Shown: positions 1 through 12,500 of the stretch, piece after piece
Numbering within the stretch: position 1 is the first letter of the stretch
Layout of the letters: each line of letters starts with the position of its first letter
Source: Amaranthus tricolor
Taxonomy: Eukaryota; Streptophyta; Magnoliopsida; Caryophyllales; Amaranthaceae
Assembly: GCF_026212465.1 (NCBI RefSeq)
Contig: NC_080050.1
Location: 30,205,070 to 30,269,069 of the forward strand
Direction: 5' to 3'
Length of the DNA: 64,000 nt
The notes under the pieces: model-generated
What the model saw: only the letters and a program-made list of their open reading frames with translations
Told to the model about the DNA's origin: nothing
Database searches by the model: none
Made by a program: the position numbers and the translations under genes

Positions 1-1560
1 CTTGGTTGCAAAAGGATACACACAAACCTATGGTATCGACTACTCTGAAACGTTCTCTCCTGTAACAAAAATTGACACAATCGGAGTACTCTTCTCTATT
101 GCAGCAAATAAAGACTGGCTCCTACACCAGTTTGATGTAAAAAATGCGTTCTTACATGGAGAAATACAAAAAGAAGTGTTCATGCAACTCCACTAGGTTT
201 CTCAGGAAACTTCACTGAACATGAAGGATGCAGGTTAAAAAAGGCTCTATTCGGTCTGAAACAATCCCCTCGAGCTTGGTTTGGCAAATTCACTCTAGCA
301 AAGAAAAAGTTTGGGTATCATCAAAGTAATTCCGACCATACACTCTTTCTGAAGAAAAAGGGAGAAATAATAACATGCCTCATCATATATGTAGATGACA
401 TGATCATCACTGGCAATGACAAAGTTGAGATACAGACATTGAAGGAGAAGCTATTCAGAGAATTTGAAATGAAGGATCTAGGAAGACTCAAGTATTTTCT
501 GGGAGATGAGGTTCTTAGATCAAACAAGGGGATCTTTATATGCCAGAAGAAGTATATCATGGATTTACTAGCAGTGACAGGGATGCTGGATTGCAAACCA
601 GCTGAAACCCCAATCGTGGTTAATCAAAGTCTGCAGATGATAGAAGGAGCAGAAGTTGCTAATCGCGAGCAATATCAGAAATTGGTAAGAAAGTTAATTT
701 ACCTCTCACATACTCGTCCAGACATTGCCTATGATATTGGGATTGTGAGTAGGTTTATGCATCAACCTCAAATTCAACACATGGGAGCTGTTTATAGAAT
801 TCTAAGGTACCTCAAAGGTACTCTTGGGAAAGGCATAGTTTTTCAAAGGAATGAACACCTAGATTTGCAAGCATATACGGATGCAAATTGGGCAGGTGAT
901 AGAGATGGAAGAAAATCAACCTCATGATACTTCACTCTTATAGGAGGGAACCTTGTAACTTGGAAAAGTAAAAAATAGAAAATGGTTGCCCTATTTAGTG
1001 CAGAAGCCGAATTTCGAGGAATAGTCAAAGGTATAACTGAGGTGTTATGGATTCGAAAATTGCTCACTGAACTTGGGTTCAAACAAAACAGTTGCGAACT
1101 GAATTGCGATAACAAAGCTGCAATAAGTATATCAGAGAACCCAGTCCAGCATGGCAGAACAAAGCATGTTGAAGTTGATCGACACTTTATTAAAGAAAAG
1201 CTTGAGCACAAGATAATACATATTCCTTTCGTGAAATCTAAAGAGCAACTTGCAGACATCCTAACCAAGGTCGTCGAGTCTGAACAATTTCATAACACTC
1301 TTTGCAAGTTGGGCGTTCGAGATCCCACTACCCAACTTGAGGAGTGAAGGAAAGAATAAAACAAAATATTGTTATTTTTGTATACTTCTATATCAGCAAT
1401 TAGGAGATAATTAGGAGATTGTGATTATTGTAAATATGGCAACAAGTAGTCTTTATAAGCCTTGTATTCTGTAATCATTATTATTCAAGGAATAAAACAC
1501 AAACCTTAAACCCTAAACTGAGAGTAATTATACTCTTTACTAAATAGTCCAATTAATACA
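1..1560 (+). mobile_element. Decayed Ty1/copia retrotransposon, 3' half (RT-RNase H plus 3' LTR)
   Basis: The window opens inside a copia-type pol gene. Frame 2 (2-196) encodes the start of the reverse transcriptase ('MVAKGYTQ', 'FDVKNAFLHGE'). Frame 1 continues with 'KALFGLKQSPRAW' and the catalytic 'YVDDM' box at about 388-402. RNase H follows (about 840-1340), with 'TDANWAGD', 'SAEAEF' and 'KHVEVDRHFIKEK'. The copy is dead: an apparent one-base loss near 190-196 shifts the frame onto a TAG, and in-frame stops lie at 925-927 (TGA where the family has Gly) and 976-978 (TAG). The coding region ends at 1347, where the polypurine tract and LTR start. The 5' half and 5' LTR are outside the window, so age and target duplication cannot be judged. 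Confidence 0.93.
1345..1560 (+). repeat. 3' LTR of the copia element (right boundary approximate)
   Basis: A short purine tract ('ttgaggag') lies immediately before TG at 1345, the usual copia layout in which the pol stop codon touches the LTR. The next roughly 200 bp hold an AATAAA (about 1492) as expected for the R region. I place the end at the CA near 1559-1560, but other CA dinucleotides are possible and the 5' LTR is not available for comparison. Confidence 0.55.
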
Positions 1561-1946
1561 AATAAAAAAGCAAATAAGAATATGGGCTTCTTGTTTTAAG
1601 ATCATCTCTTTGAGAGACGGTACGATCTCTCACAACAGTAGCTGCTTGTAAAATGCTATCCGAATCTATCCAAGATACAACTATGGAACACATCTAAATG
1701 TGACGCCCAATGATAAAATTGTGAACGTCATTGAATTTTCGCGCGCAGAGTATGGGCGGCACTTTCAAAGGAATGCTACACATTGTGGCCCAAAGTCTTT
1801 TTCCTTGTAGTCTTGATAGTTGTACTTGTAGACTTGTAGTTAAGAGTTGTATTAGAATTTGAAAGAATACTCGGAAAACATGCATGAAAAGAAGGCGGTA
1901 GTTACATAATGGGTCTATGCATGACATAAAAATAGTGTTAGATTAA

Positions 1947-2141
1947 TTAATCTGTCCCATTAAATTTGTCTCATAGACATTTAGTGAAAAAACCAGGAAA
2001 AAAAGAGATGAAAATTTTGTAAGTTAGCAGAAGAAATGTGTGGATGAGATAAAAAGATAAGTTAAATGTGATAGTAAAAGCACAAAAATTTTAAATCATA
2101 CACAAAAATACAAATGAATCAAATTTAATGGGACGGACTAA
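1947..2141. mobile_element. Stowaway-like MITE
   Basis: The left end 'tgtcccattaaatttg' is matched in inverted orientation by 'caaatttaatgggacgga' on the right, about 190 bp apart, with AT-rich filler and no coding potential. Size, TIR style and TA-rich flanks fit Tc1/mariner-derived Stowaway MITEs. A diverged relative lies at about 13709-13910. Confidence 0.6.
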
Positions 2142-2437
2142 AAATGAGGCAAAATATCGGCTAATTAGCTCCGTCAACGAGTGTACCGCCCATAAATGGT
2201 TGAACCGCCTTGAACGTGTTTCATGGAAATAATTGGTTCTATCTTCTAAACCATGTGATTTGATGTTGAATGTAGATTGATTTTTTTTTTTTTATTTCAC
2301 CACTCCTTTACCTAGCTTGATAGGAGCACGATGTTAACTATCTATCCTACACCATGTAGTATTTTTTGGGGAGGTTGGATCCCAAAATTGAATAAGTTAT
2401 GTAAAAGTGTCATAATGTTGGTCTACTAAGTACTAAC

Positions 2438-2746
2438 AGTCTGTTTGATTAGTGGTATTAATGATGGTAATGAAAATACATTATAGTGTAAAATTTCATC
2501 AAAAACTTCATGTCATTTCCATGGTGATGAAATTTTGATCATAAAAAAATTGTATACAAATTTCCATTACTATCTAATACCACATCTCCCAATTGTAATA
2601 CATTGGAATGAATTTTATAAAAAAAATGAAATGATTGATATTGGACAAGCATGACCATCAAGGTAGCCAAGAGATTTTTCAACCATAATTAAATTAATTT
2701 TCATTCTTATTACCACAATTTAATATTAGCTATCAAACTGGTCTTA
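2438..2746. mobile_element. Tourist-like (PIF/Harbinger-type) MITE
   Basis: About 305 bp between 'cagtctgtttgat' and the roughly inverted 'atcaaactggtct', flanked by TAA on each side, as for PIF/Harbinger insertions. The interior ('ggtaatgaaaa', 'tttccatggtgatgaa', 'ttgatcataaaa') matches the sequence on both sides of the CACTA element at 43.4-47.5 kb. The TIRs are imperfect. Confidence 0.5.
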
Positions 2747-3980
2747 AGTGTTTAAGGCCTTGGCACTTCTTTGGTTCACATTAGCACTTCTTTGGTTCAC
2801 ATTAACAATACATAGGAATAAAATAAGGGGATAAAATTAAGAACGATTCTTCAGTGCCAAAGGCATCGAGTCGTTGATTCTTCAGTGACTCGTAAGCCTG
2901 TGCGCGAGAGTGTCTTATTTGGGCAAGATATTGGCCTCGTAACAATTCGAGATTATTATTGTATGTTGCAAATGTCCATATATTAGATGGCATATCCAAG
3001 GTAAAAAACTAAATTCCAATAAAAATTATTCATCTAAAATAGCCTGTAATTTATATTTTAGATTTGTGTTAAATTGATTATAATCTCAAATTATCTAATC
3101 TCATTTAATTCTTTTATTTCATATTATCTATATATTTCTTTTTATTATTTGACTTATTATGTTATACTCTATTATATCCTATTATATACTCTATACCAAA
3201 AATTATAAATATCATAATCATAAAATCAAAAAAGATCGAAAGAATATACCTTTATGACTTACGAGTTCGTAACTAGTAAATATTTATCACATAAAACAAT
3301 GTAACAATGTTGCCTTTCCTCATTGAAGTATTTTTCTAGGCATTTGAATTTTGAGGTAAATGCCTTTTTCACCTTTCAATAATAAAAATAAAGAAAGAAA
3401 TATGATAATAACATCAAGCTTAAGAGCTATATATAGTCGATTGATATTTAGAAAATTATATTACTTTTTCAATTATTATTACCATTTTTCACAAAGTTTA
3501 TTTTTGCATTATTCAATTAAAGGTTTCAAGTCACTACACCAAATATTACTTGAAAGTTGGGCATAGCCAAAAAAAAGATTATAAAATGTAATGTTACTAC
3601 ACGTGGTAATGAGACAAGTATATATTTTCCTATGCTTAGCTAAAAGTTATAATTTATTAGATAATTTATGAAAAGTAAAACTTACTAAAAAAACATTAGA
3701 TTCTAATATTTGGAAGCTACTAGTTGAATATGAGTGGTTGTGACAAAAACATGATATTTTGTAATGATTTGAAATTTAAATCGTAAATTGAAAATATTTA
3801 ATTTTATTAATTGAACTTAGTAATTTTTTGTTATATTATTGACTTAATTACTTTTGGAACTAAATTTTTATCAAACTAAATGTACTTGAATTATCATATA
3901 CTATTATTTTAAGGTGAATAAAAAAGGATGTTATAATAAGCTTATGCAAGCACTTTTTCTAGTAGAATAATAAGAAAATA

Positions 3981-4248
3981 ATACTCCCTCCTATATACTT
4001 TAAATGTCTCATTTGATTTTAGCATATTTGCCAATGCACGTTTTCAATCTTAAATATCTCTAATTGTGCTTAAATAAAAATTATAAAAAATTGATATTAA
4101 TAAAATTTACAATAAGACGAATCAAACAAGATTTCACATGACTATGTTGTAACTTATAGATTAAGAAAAATACACATAATAAGAGTGATTGATGAATAGT
4201 GTTAAAAAATCAAATGGGAGAAGTAAAGCGAATAGGAGGAAGTATATA
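3981..4248. mobile_element. Stowaway-like MITE ('ctccctcc' family)
   Basis: Starts 'atactccctcctatatac' and ends in the inverted equivalent 'aataggaggaagtata', length about 268 bp. The interior ('caatgcacgttttcaat', 'ttacaataagacgaatcaaa') is clearly homologous to the copy at 52364-52597 in the NAC intron, so this is a multi-copy family in this genome. Confidence 0.75.
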
Positions 4249-5917
4249 CTATTAGATAATTAAATGGAGTGTTTGGTAAAATGATTTATTAGATAATTTT
4301 TACCTTAGGCACAAATAAATAGTTGGACACTTAGATGGTCATTAGTATCTAATGCTAGCATATGGTAAATTAAATGGTTAAAACAACTAGTTATGAACCA
4401 GCTATTTAAAACAAACTACGTTTACTAGCGTGTTCATAATCAACTTTTTGAATCAATTGACAAAATTTGTTGATCAAATTAGTCACTTGAATTTATTAAA
4501 TATCCCAATATGAGAAGTGTGGAAAATTCTAAGAAACTCTTTTCCCATCTCATGATATTTATACCAGAAATTTTACTTAATTTGTGACTTTTTTTTTTTT
4601 GAAGAGATACGTAATTTGTGACTTAATCACTTAATTTTACCAAATTGTATGTATTTTTTATTATATATTATTTTAAGATATGAGAAAAAGACCTAAAAAT
4701 TTGATATAAGCTCTTTTTCTTGATGAGTATTAAAGAAAAAGATTAGATATTTATAATATAAAGTGCGCTTAAAACATCATGGAAATCTTTTACCATTTCA
4801 TGATTAAACTAGCTAGAAATTTCACTTCATTTATGCCACTTTATTTTTAAGGAAGATATAGTACATACATGCCAAAGCCAAAATATTAAAAAATTGAATT
4901 AAGAGAACTAATTGAGGATAATAAATCTAAATTCAGTCCTGTTTAAGTTATAAATAAGATTAAAAACCTACCCATATTTTATTTATCGCATTTTTGACTA
5001 AGACTGACAGACAAATAAAATTATACGGATTTCACACCACATATACCCTTGTTAAAACGGATATAAATATAACTTTAGTGGGTAGTAAAAGTACTAATTT
5101 AATGTGTTAAGAATTTATTTTTTATTTTTTTAAGTAATCATGTGTTAAGATGTTACATCTTACATGTATTTTTAGTATGGAAAGACAAAACCCATCCGAA
5201 AAATGGGGATTTTTTTAAAGAAGTCAAAGAATCAAGGAAGGCAGCTTAGCTAGTAGGAATACTCCTTCTCCACTTGAGAAATTAACACAGTTATATAATA
5301 TACAAAAATTAAAAAATATTAAGACTATTTAAATTGTATGGATCGGTTGAGACTCTAGGATATGTTATATACTAATACTCTAACACGTCCCCTCACACGA
5401 GAGCCTTTTAAGTTAGAATTATGGATACAACACATGCCCACCTCAAACCTAGCGCTAAATATTCCACTTTAAATGAAAGATGGCTTAGATTCGAACTCGT
5501 AATCTCTTGTTACGTTAACTTTAATACCATGTTAATGAACCAATTCACCAAAAATTTAAGCTGATATGTTATTATGTATACATTAATACATAGGAATAAA
5601 AGAAAATGGCATGAACATTTCCATTAGAAGAAATTGCAACACATTAAAAAAAAAAACTAAAAATTAAAGTGTGGCAAGTTCAGAAACAGATAGATTATTT
5701 TTTTTATTCATTTGCTGAGGTTGCAGGCTGTAAGAAAACAAAGGACAATAATAGCAATACAAATGGAATATGATATCCAAAGTTCAACTTAGTTAATCCT
5801 TTTTACACGACATTATTATTAGTAAAATCATATTTATTTATTTTTTTGCACCATTTATTTGGTGACATACATGATTAGTATGTAGAAAGTACTAAGTAAA
5901 ATGGTAAATAAATTTGC

Positions 5918-5925
5918 TATATAAA
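5918..5925 (+). promoter_or_regulatory. TATA box of the proline-rich protein gene
   Basis: TATATAAA about 49 bp upstream of the start codon at 5974 implies a very short 5' leader. It is the only strong TATA element just upstream of this ORF. Confidence 0.65.
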
Positions 5926-5973
5926 GGAGTAGTAATGTGCATGAAACTATAAACTTCACATTCTACTGAAAAC

Positions 5974-7230
5974 ATGGGAAAATTTGGAGGAATGGCCCCT
6001 CTTTTGGCCACACTAGTAGTTGCTTTTGTCTCCCTTACTATGCCTTCACAAACATTAGCTGATTACTATAAGTATACCTCGCCGCCACCACCGGTCCACC
6101 ATGAGAAGCCCAAGGAACATTACCCTCCCCCACACCATGAGAAACCCAAGGAATACTACCCTCCTCCACATCATGAGAAACCCAAGGAATATTACCCTCC
6201 CCCACATCATGAGAACCCAAAGAAACATTATTCACCACCACACCATCATCATGACAAGCCTAAGGAGCACTATTCACCACCAATGTACAAGTCTCCACCT
6301 AAGTATTATCCACCTCCGACCCCAGATTATAAATCACCACCGGAGTATAAGTCTCCTCCTAAGTATTATCCACCTCCGACCCCAGTGTATAAATCACCAC
6401 CTGAGTATAAGTCTCCTCCTAAGTATTATCCACCTCCGACCCCAGTGTATAAATCACCACCTGAGTATAAGTCTCCTCCTAAGTATTATCCACCTCCGAC
6501 CCCAGTTTATAAATCACCACCGGAGTATAAGTCTCCTCCTAAGTATTATCCACCTCCGACCCCAGATTATAAATCACCACCGGAGTATAAGTCTCCTCCT
6601 AAGTATTATCCACCTCCGACCCCAGTGTATAAATCACCACCAGTGTACAAGTCTCCTCCTAAATATTATCCACCTCCAACCCCTGTTTATAAACCAGCAC
6701 CAAAGTATAAGTCTCCTCCTAAATATTATCCGCCACCAACTCCAATTTATAAGTCTCCACCTGAACATAAATATCCCCCTCCAACGCCAGTATATAATTC
6801 ACCACCAATATACAAATCCCCACCTGTTCACAAGTACCCACCACCAGCTCCGGTTTATAAGTCCCCTCCTCATCACCAATATACACCACCAAAACACAAA
6901 TATTCACCTCCGACTCCAGAATATAAGTCTCCACCAGATTACAAATATCCACCTCCAACTCCAGTGTATAAATCACCACCGGAACACAAATATCCACCTC
7001 CGACTCCAGTGTACAAGTCTCCTCCACACTATTACTACCCACCTCATCCCATTTATAAGTCACCACCAGTTCACAAATATCCACCACCAACTCCGACTTA
7101 CAAGTCTCCTCCTCCCTATTATTCACCACCAGTCTACAAATACCCACCACCTTCTCACCCAAAACCCGACTATAAGCCTCCTTCTTCTCCCAATGTCTAC
7201 CCTTCTCCACCACCTCCTTACCACTATTAG
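5974..7230 (+). CDS. Secreted proline-rich / extensin-like cell-wall protein
   Basis: An intronless 418-aa ORF. Residues 1-29 form a signal peptide (hydrophobic 'LLATLVVAFVSLTM', then 'SQTLA'). A His/Lys/Pro-rich block follows (about 30-105) built from repeats of 'HHEKPKEHYPPP' type. The rest is Tyr/Lys/Ser/Pro repeats of the 'YKSPPKYYPPPTPVYKSPPE' type, becoming more varied ('YKSPPEHKYPPPTP', 'HYYYPPHP') and ending 'PPPPYHY'. Such proteins are secreted, hydroxylated on proline, and insolubilised in the wall through Tyr cross-links. Classical SP4 extensin modules are rare ('SPPPP' near the C-terminus), so it sits between extensins and PRPs. The start is supported by the TATA box and signal peptide. 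No Ole e or other folded C-terminal domain is present. The family is confident; the exact class is not. Confidence 0.9.
   Translation: MGKFGGMAPLLATLVVAFVSLTMPSQTLADYYKYTSPPPPVHHEKPKEHYPPPHHEKPKEYYPPPHHEKPKEYYPPPHHENPKKHYSPPHHHHDKPKEHYSPPMYKSPPKYYPPPTPDYKSPPEYKSPPKYYPPPTPVYKSPPEYKSPPKYYPPPTPVYKSPPEYKSPPKYYPPPTPVYKSPPEYKSPPKYYPPPTPDYKSPPEYKSPPKYYPPPTPVYKSPPVYKSPPKYYPPPTPVYKPAPKYKSPPKYYPPPTPIYKSPPEHKYPPPTPVYNSPPIYKSPPVHKYPPPAPVYKSPPHHQYTPPKHKYSPPTPEYKSPPDYKYPPPTPVYKSPPEHKYPPPTPVYKSPPHYYYPPHPIYKSPPVHKYPPPTPTYKSPPPYYSPPVYKYPPPSHPKPDYKPPSSPNVYPSPPPPYHY
6285..6740 (+). repeat. 60-bp tandem repeat within the proline-rich gene
   Basis: Seven successive 60-bp units (6301-6720) are nearly identical at DNA level, including synonymous sites in the first five to six, and encode a 20-residue Tyr/Lys/Pro module. 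Later units carry more substitutions, consistent with recent unequal exchange in the 5' part. An upstream set of about 36-bp units (about 6099-6240) encodes the His-Glu-Lys-Pro block. Confidence 0.9.
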
Positions 7231-7259
7231 CTTGAGTTCACTCTTGTTTCAAAAATATT

Positions 7260-9500
7260 GACAAGGTAATACATGTTACGTTTTCTATACTAGAGTTTCA
7301 CTCCCCACCATATAATATATGCATAAAACACTATATTATAGAAGTATTTTTTATAATAGAAAATTTTAATTCAAAGTGATAAGTCATTATCCTTCTACAA
7401 ATCACAATATATGATAAGATTTATTGAATCTTTGATAAATTTTCCTTCTCAACATGGATACTACTTGGCTAGACCTAGTTTTAAACTCAAATTGTAATTG
7501 ATCAATTAAACCTCTTTCATTTATTTTTCTTTGTAACTAATTATTTATGAGTTACTTAAACTAACAGGTTATTTCTCAGTGAGATAGCCTTAAATAAGAA
7601 TTTGTTGTTCTAATAATATGTATTAGATGGGCTATTTAACCCATGTATGAAGCGCGCCTTATTTTGAGACTGTTACATACAACTATTTATGATTAATCCT
7701 ATATTTTATATGAAATATTAACAAATTAAACTAAATTTTCAGGGAAAACAGAGCTAGCTAATGGAGTTAAACACGTAAAAATCAAGGTCTCTAGAGAAGA
7801 GAATGATGATAAAGAATTAAGTTGTGTGTTGTGGTAATGATTAGTCATGAATTGTAACAAATAAAATCACTCATAGATAGATCAGTACCATTGTATTGTC
7901 TTGTTTATTTCTTGTAATTTCTCATTGTGTAATATTACGTTTGCAAGTCTTGCGATTGAAGCATCTTTTAATAATATTATGTTTCTTCTGTTTCTTATTA
8001 CTTGTAACTCAAATTGTTATTTTTTTACAATATGTTAGACAATGTGATGTTAATTAGATTTTTAATATAATAATCTGAGTTATGACTTTAATAGTCTCAA
8101 ACTTAGATTTACCATACACATTTTTCTTATTTAACCAACTAAAAAGACAAAAATCTAAAATTAATTAAAAAAAAACAACTCAAAAGTCAATATCTCAAAA
8201 AAAAAAGAGGAGCTTGAGACGTGATGAAGAGAAGGGGTTCCTCAAGGACAACTAAAGCTAAAAGAATAATTCGACTTAAACCCAATTTGAGATTTCATCA
8301 TGTAGAGATGCACCATTGCAGCTTATGAGCACCAAAAAATAGACTACTCCGACCTAACATTTTCGAACACTATCCCGGCCTTGAAAGTAGGCTCAGAAAT
8401 AGAAAATTTGAAAAGAATAAGCTTATTATTAAAAAAAATACTCAAAATAAGCTTCGAAAAATTTTAATTCTAAAATAAGCATTTTTTGTCTGAGCATGAA
8501 GTCAGGTATGTTCGCTGTCACTAACAACAAACTAAGAAACTGGTCAAAAAAAGTCAAAATACTTTGTTTGTTACTAACAATGAATAAAAGGGAGACAATG
8601 TCATAGCATTGGAAATGACAAATAAAATAAATCAGTGTTATCTGTTAAACAGCGAACAAATTTTTTTTTATTTTTATTTTGTTCCCTTCCAACGCTATGT
8701 AATTATCTTCCTTGATTCATTTTTACTAAAGCGAACAATATATTTTTCCAATTTCTTTGTTCTCTGTTCGTAACAAAGAACATACCTAGCCTCAGACTTT
8801 GACACGGAGACGCTTATGTTGAAAATTAAAAATTCTTGAAGCTTATTTTGGATATTTTTATAATAAAATTATTTTGTTGATAAATTCCCAAAAACGTAAT
8901 AGACTCTTACCCAATTACACACCTCTAATATAGACCTGTTGTGAATTGTGATGACTCAATAATTAATAGTACAAACGAACAAATAATATTTTGGAAGTAA
9001 ACACAGGAGTAGCAATGGAGGTATTTGTCGAAAAGTACGCTTTGGGGCGATCTGAGAGATCGAGATTCGAGATAGTATGTCCTTCAACTAAGGTCATTGT
9101 TTCACAAAATTAAACTGCAAGTTAGTCAATCTTGAACCCTATCTGGATAGCCCTGTAATTATCATCCTGGATTAGGTTAAAACAGAAGAAATGTGTACCA
9201 AAAGGAAATAAGAGTAGGTAAAAATGGCGCTTGAGGCTAACGGAAATCTGCCAAATACAGCATACACATCAGAAATCAAATGCCAAAAACTAGACACCGA
9301 AGGCTAATAGATTCAAAGGCATTGCAAACAAGGTGAAAATAATAAATTCCGAATTTTCTCTGCTAGTTTGTTTTCCGGTATGTTAGATACTTTTAAGGCA
9401 AGGGAAGACAACATCATAGCGGAATGACTAATACACTATAGCATAAGCAAACTCCGAAAATGGGGCAATGAACAGGTTACAATATGATCAAGCTTGAACT
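7260..9500. other. Intergenic spacer between the proline-rich gene and the RRM gene
   Basis: No gene seen. It contains the presumed 3' UTR of the upstream gene, a partial repeat at about 7590-7680 ('gggctatttaacccatgtatga', a motif also found at 27.2 and 57.2 kb), and the foldback element at 8424-8872. Confidence 0.5.
8424..8872. mobile_element. Foldback / MULE-like element with long inverted arms
   Basis: The left arm (about 8424-8525, containing 'caaaataagcttc' and 'caggtatgttc') pairs with the inverse of the right arm (about 8772-8872, 'gaacatacct', 'gaagcttattttg') over about 80-100 bp with mismatches. The centre is AT-rich and non-coding. Long arms and a short centre suggest a non-autonomous Mutator-type or foldback element. 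I could not define a target-site duplication. Confidence 0.6.
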
Positions 9501-9529
9501 GCATGTTGACCGTTACTGAATCCCAATCT

Positions 9530-12500
9530 CTAATGCCTCCCCCGTGATCCACCACCACCAGATCGAGGACCAGGGTGTCGAGAGAATTGAATCCGTAGAT
9601 AAGTAGAATCTCGGTCATCTTCGTCCATCTTATATCCTGCCAGTATTTATAGAAGAAAGTTTTAGGAGTCCTTTTGTGTGCTAACAAATTGTCATACAAA
9701 TTACTCGGAAATAACATATACTTCCTCCATTTCTTCGCAACGCGTTGACTTTTACACTATTCACAAATGTTGTCTTTGGAATTCAAGTTTAAATCAAATA
9801 TCGATTGACAAGCAAGAAAATTTGTATGTATGCAGTAGCTAAAAGGATTAACAGCTTAAAAACGTGCAGGACAACCTCAGTATGAAGCTTCTTCAAGAGA
9901 TGTTACCTTGCAAGGCACTCAAAGCAGTAGCAGCACAGGCAGCATCAACAAAATCAACGAAACATAGGATGAGAGGATATCCTCCACGCTGGAGAACAAG
10001 AATTTTTATAAATTAGTTTTGGCTAGAGTCCAACACATTGGGAATCATAGCAACAGAGGGAAACACAACAAAAGAATAATAGTATAATCGATCCAAGAGG
10101 TGCACATAAATATAGCTAGTAATTGCGTCCTTCTCAAAAGAATCACATCCCACATCTTTACCAATAACCAATAACCCCGTGCTTTGATGCTCATAATTGG
10201 ACTCAGTAAATCTATCATTCATTTTACACACGTAGAGCCGCAGAACACTACCCTATCAAGAGCTCAAAATTCTCCGTCACAAATGAAAAAAATCTCAATA
10301 AAAAAGTAAGAACGCGCAGGTTAATTGGAATGATAAACTTAGAAAGTACGAATACAATGCATGCAAAATAAGGAGATTGATTTTATAGGTCACTTACACG
10401 TTTCGATTCCTTTGTCACAAGTCGTACTTCTTTATACCCCACAAAAGGACGAAAAATATCTAGACTTGTTAAGAAAAATGTCAAATGAAATTCATTTACG
10501 TAGTCATAAAGTAGAATAACTGATCATCACATGATGGAAAAGGATACGAGATACTTCTCTTTTAGTGCTATTTGGAGGAAGCCCCTCAACATATAGAGTG
10601 TTCGTAGCGTCAGAAGGAAGAGGTACAGCTTCACGTACTGGTCTGGGCATGGTGTCAACTAGCATCTGGCCCCTATATCCAACATCTCGGCCATTTGATG
10701 CTGCGCCTAGAACTATATGTCCAGGGTGGCCTAACATAGACGGGTCTCCCATAGGAATGCCCCTTCCCAAAGAAGCCCCAGCAAGCGCAGTAGCTTCCCC
10801 AGCAGTGTATGATGGAACTTCCTTCAGAACCAAAAACCGAAGGGAAAGTGAAAAGAGGACAGAGATAGGTGTGCATTTCAGCAACTATACAGACAGGCCA
10901 AACAGGGAAAGGAAAAGTTTCAATAGAATCAAAGACTACCGTTCTTTGAAGAAACTGATCATAAGCAGATCCTAATGTCTTTGAGTCCTTCGCAACCCCT
11001 GGTGCTCCTCGCTCATCATCACGTACTATATACTCACGCATATCATGCCCAGGAGCCATTTGTGGAGGCATATCTGCATGCACCCAGGGACGAAACTTCA
11101 TTTCAACAGGATTTTATTCAGAAGCAAAGTATGGTGGTTAAAATGAGTTTTCAGCCGTCTATGTGTATCCATCATTTGGTAATTCTTAAATTAATAAAAG
11201 CAAAAGCCTTTAGCAAGATTTAAAATTCTATGAAATCTATAGTCTGCAACGTGCAAAAACATTGCTAGATTGTCCTTGTGACACTACCAAAGGTTTATAC
11301 ATATGTGCGAGTGGGCGTTCTTTTGACAAGCGAATGCAATTACAACTATATACTTAATATAATTACTTAATGGTAGAACGGTATTTTTTTTTTTTTGAAA
11401 GTATCGACAAAATGAATAATATGTAAGTTCTAAAATTTATACCAAGAGGGAATCGATATGTAGGTTAAGAATAGAAACATCCAACAGCGTAGCATGTAAC
11501 CTTTTCTTTTCTTTCATTTTTAGGTAAGAAGACCCACCAACAAATAAGAAAAATCCCTCAAATGAGTCCCAATTTATCTAAGCCTCACAAGTCAACACCA
11601 CAAGGTTATGTAACCATAATTATAGTCATTGATACAATGACTCATATAAGTATAAAACGAACCAGACAAGGGAGAGATAGATAAAGACTAATCACTTATG
11701 TACAATCAAAAGAGGAAGTTCAACAACGCCTACTGGCAGAAATAATCATGGAATACAAATAAAATTGAACAGAAACCAACAGAAATGAGGCAAAAACATT
11801 GAATTATGTCATACACCCAAACATACACAAAACATCACTAGAAATGTTACAAACAGAGTGCTGAGGTGGGGCAAACATCATTCTGGATGTTAAAGACATG
11901 ATAAAGAGAAACACATACACTCAAGCCTTGTGGTCAACAGACAAGTAAAGCTAAATTTTTATACTACAAAAAGAGCATGAACACATGATTAACAAGGGCC
12001 AACTAGCATAAATTCATTTAGAAGGTTGAAGATGATGTACTTCACAAGCTAGCAAAAAGACCGTCTCTTTACTACAACGCCAAAGCCTTACCAAAAATAT
12101 TAAGGTTGGCTAAGAAAAAGAAAGGACATCTCTTAAATTTTCTCACGGACTCTATTCTCCTTCCCCCTTTTGCAAGGCTAAGGAACGGTGGAGCAGTCCA
12201 GCTAACAATAAACTAAAAGCCATTCCATCATTTCCCTGTATGTGTCGATTGCAATCCAGTGGCTCACCGCTCACTTTATAACACGTAAATGCAGGCTGGT
12301 ACATACACCATGAAAACTTCTTTTACCTAGTAGAATAGATATCATTTTGTATTTAGGGATTAAGAATCAGCATTGATTGCAGATCCGACCCCACTTGAGG
12401 GGTTTGGATAGATTTGATCTAGTTCTTTCTGAACACTATTGATCTAAGTTAACACTTAGTCTAGCTTATAAACATATGATTCAGGAAAAGACAAACGTTT

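Larger units (their letters stand above)
2150..5900. other. Intergenic AT-rich spacer
   Basis: No convincing gene. Short ORFs (for example 2802-2999 minus, 3360-3566 plus) have no recognisable features. The stretch holds MITEs (2438-2746, 3981-4248). About 4262-4510 resembles the 'ggtgtttggtaaaa' repeats seen again at 16.4 kb. About 5330-5560 looks like a dispersed repeat ('gttatatactaatactctaacacg'), with a diverged relative in inverted orientation at about 50.08-50.4 kb. Confidence 0.6.

Noticed and set aside
6719..7213. Minus-strand 164-codon ORF inside the proline-rich gene
   Set aside because: Antisense shadow of the same repeat; no features of its own.
6101..7261. Second long plus-strand open frame (386 codons) across the proline-rich gene
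   Set aside because: A 60-bp repeat keeps any frame open that lacks a stop in one unit; the product (Ile/His-rich) has no signal peptide or family resemblance, whereas the 5974 frame has both a signal peptide and the known motifs.
10565..11223. Plus-strand ORFs at 10565-10975 and 10975-11223
   Set aside because: They are antisense to exons 2 and 3 of the RRM gene, whose splice sites and protein family are clear.
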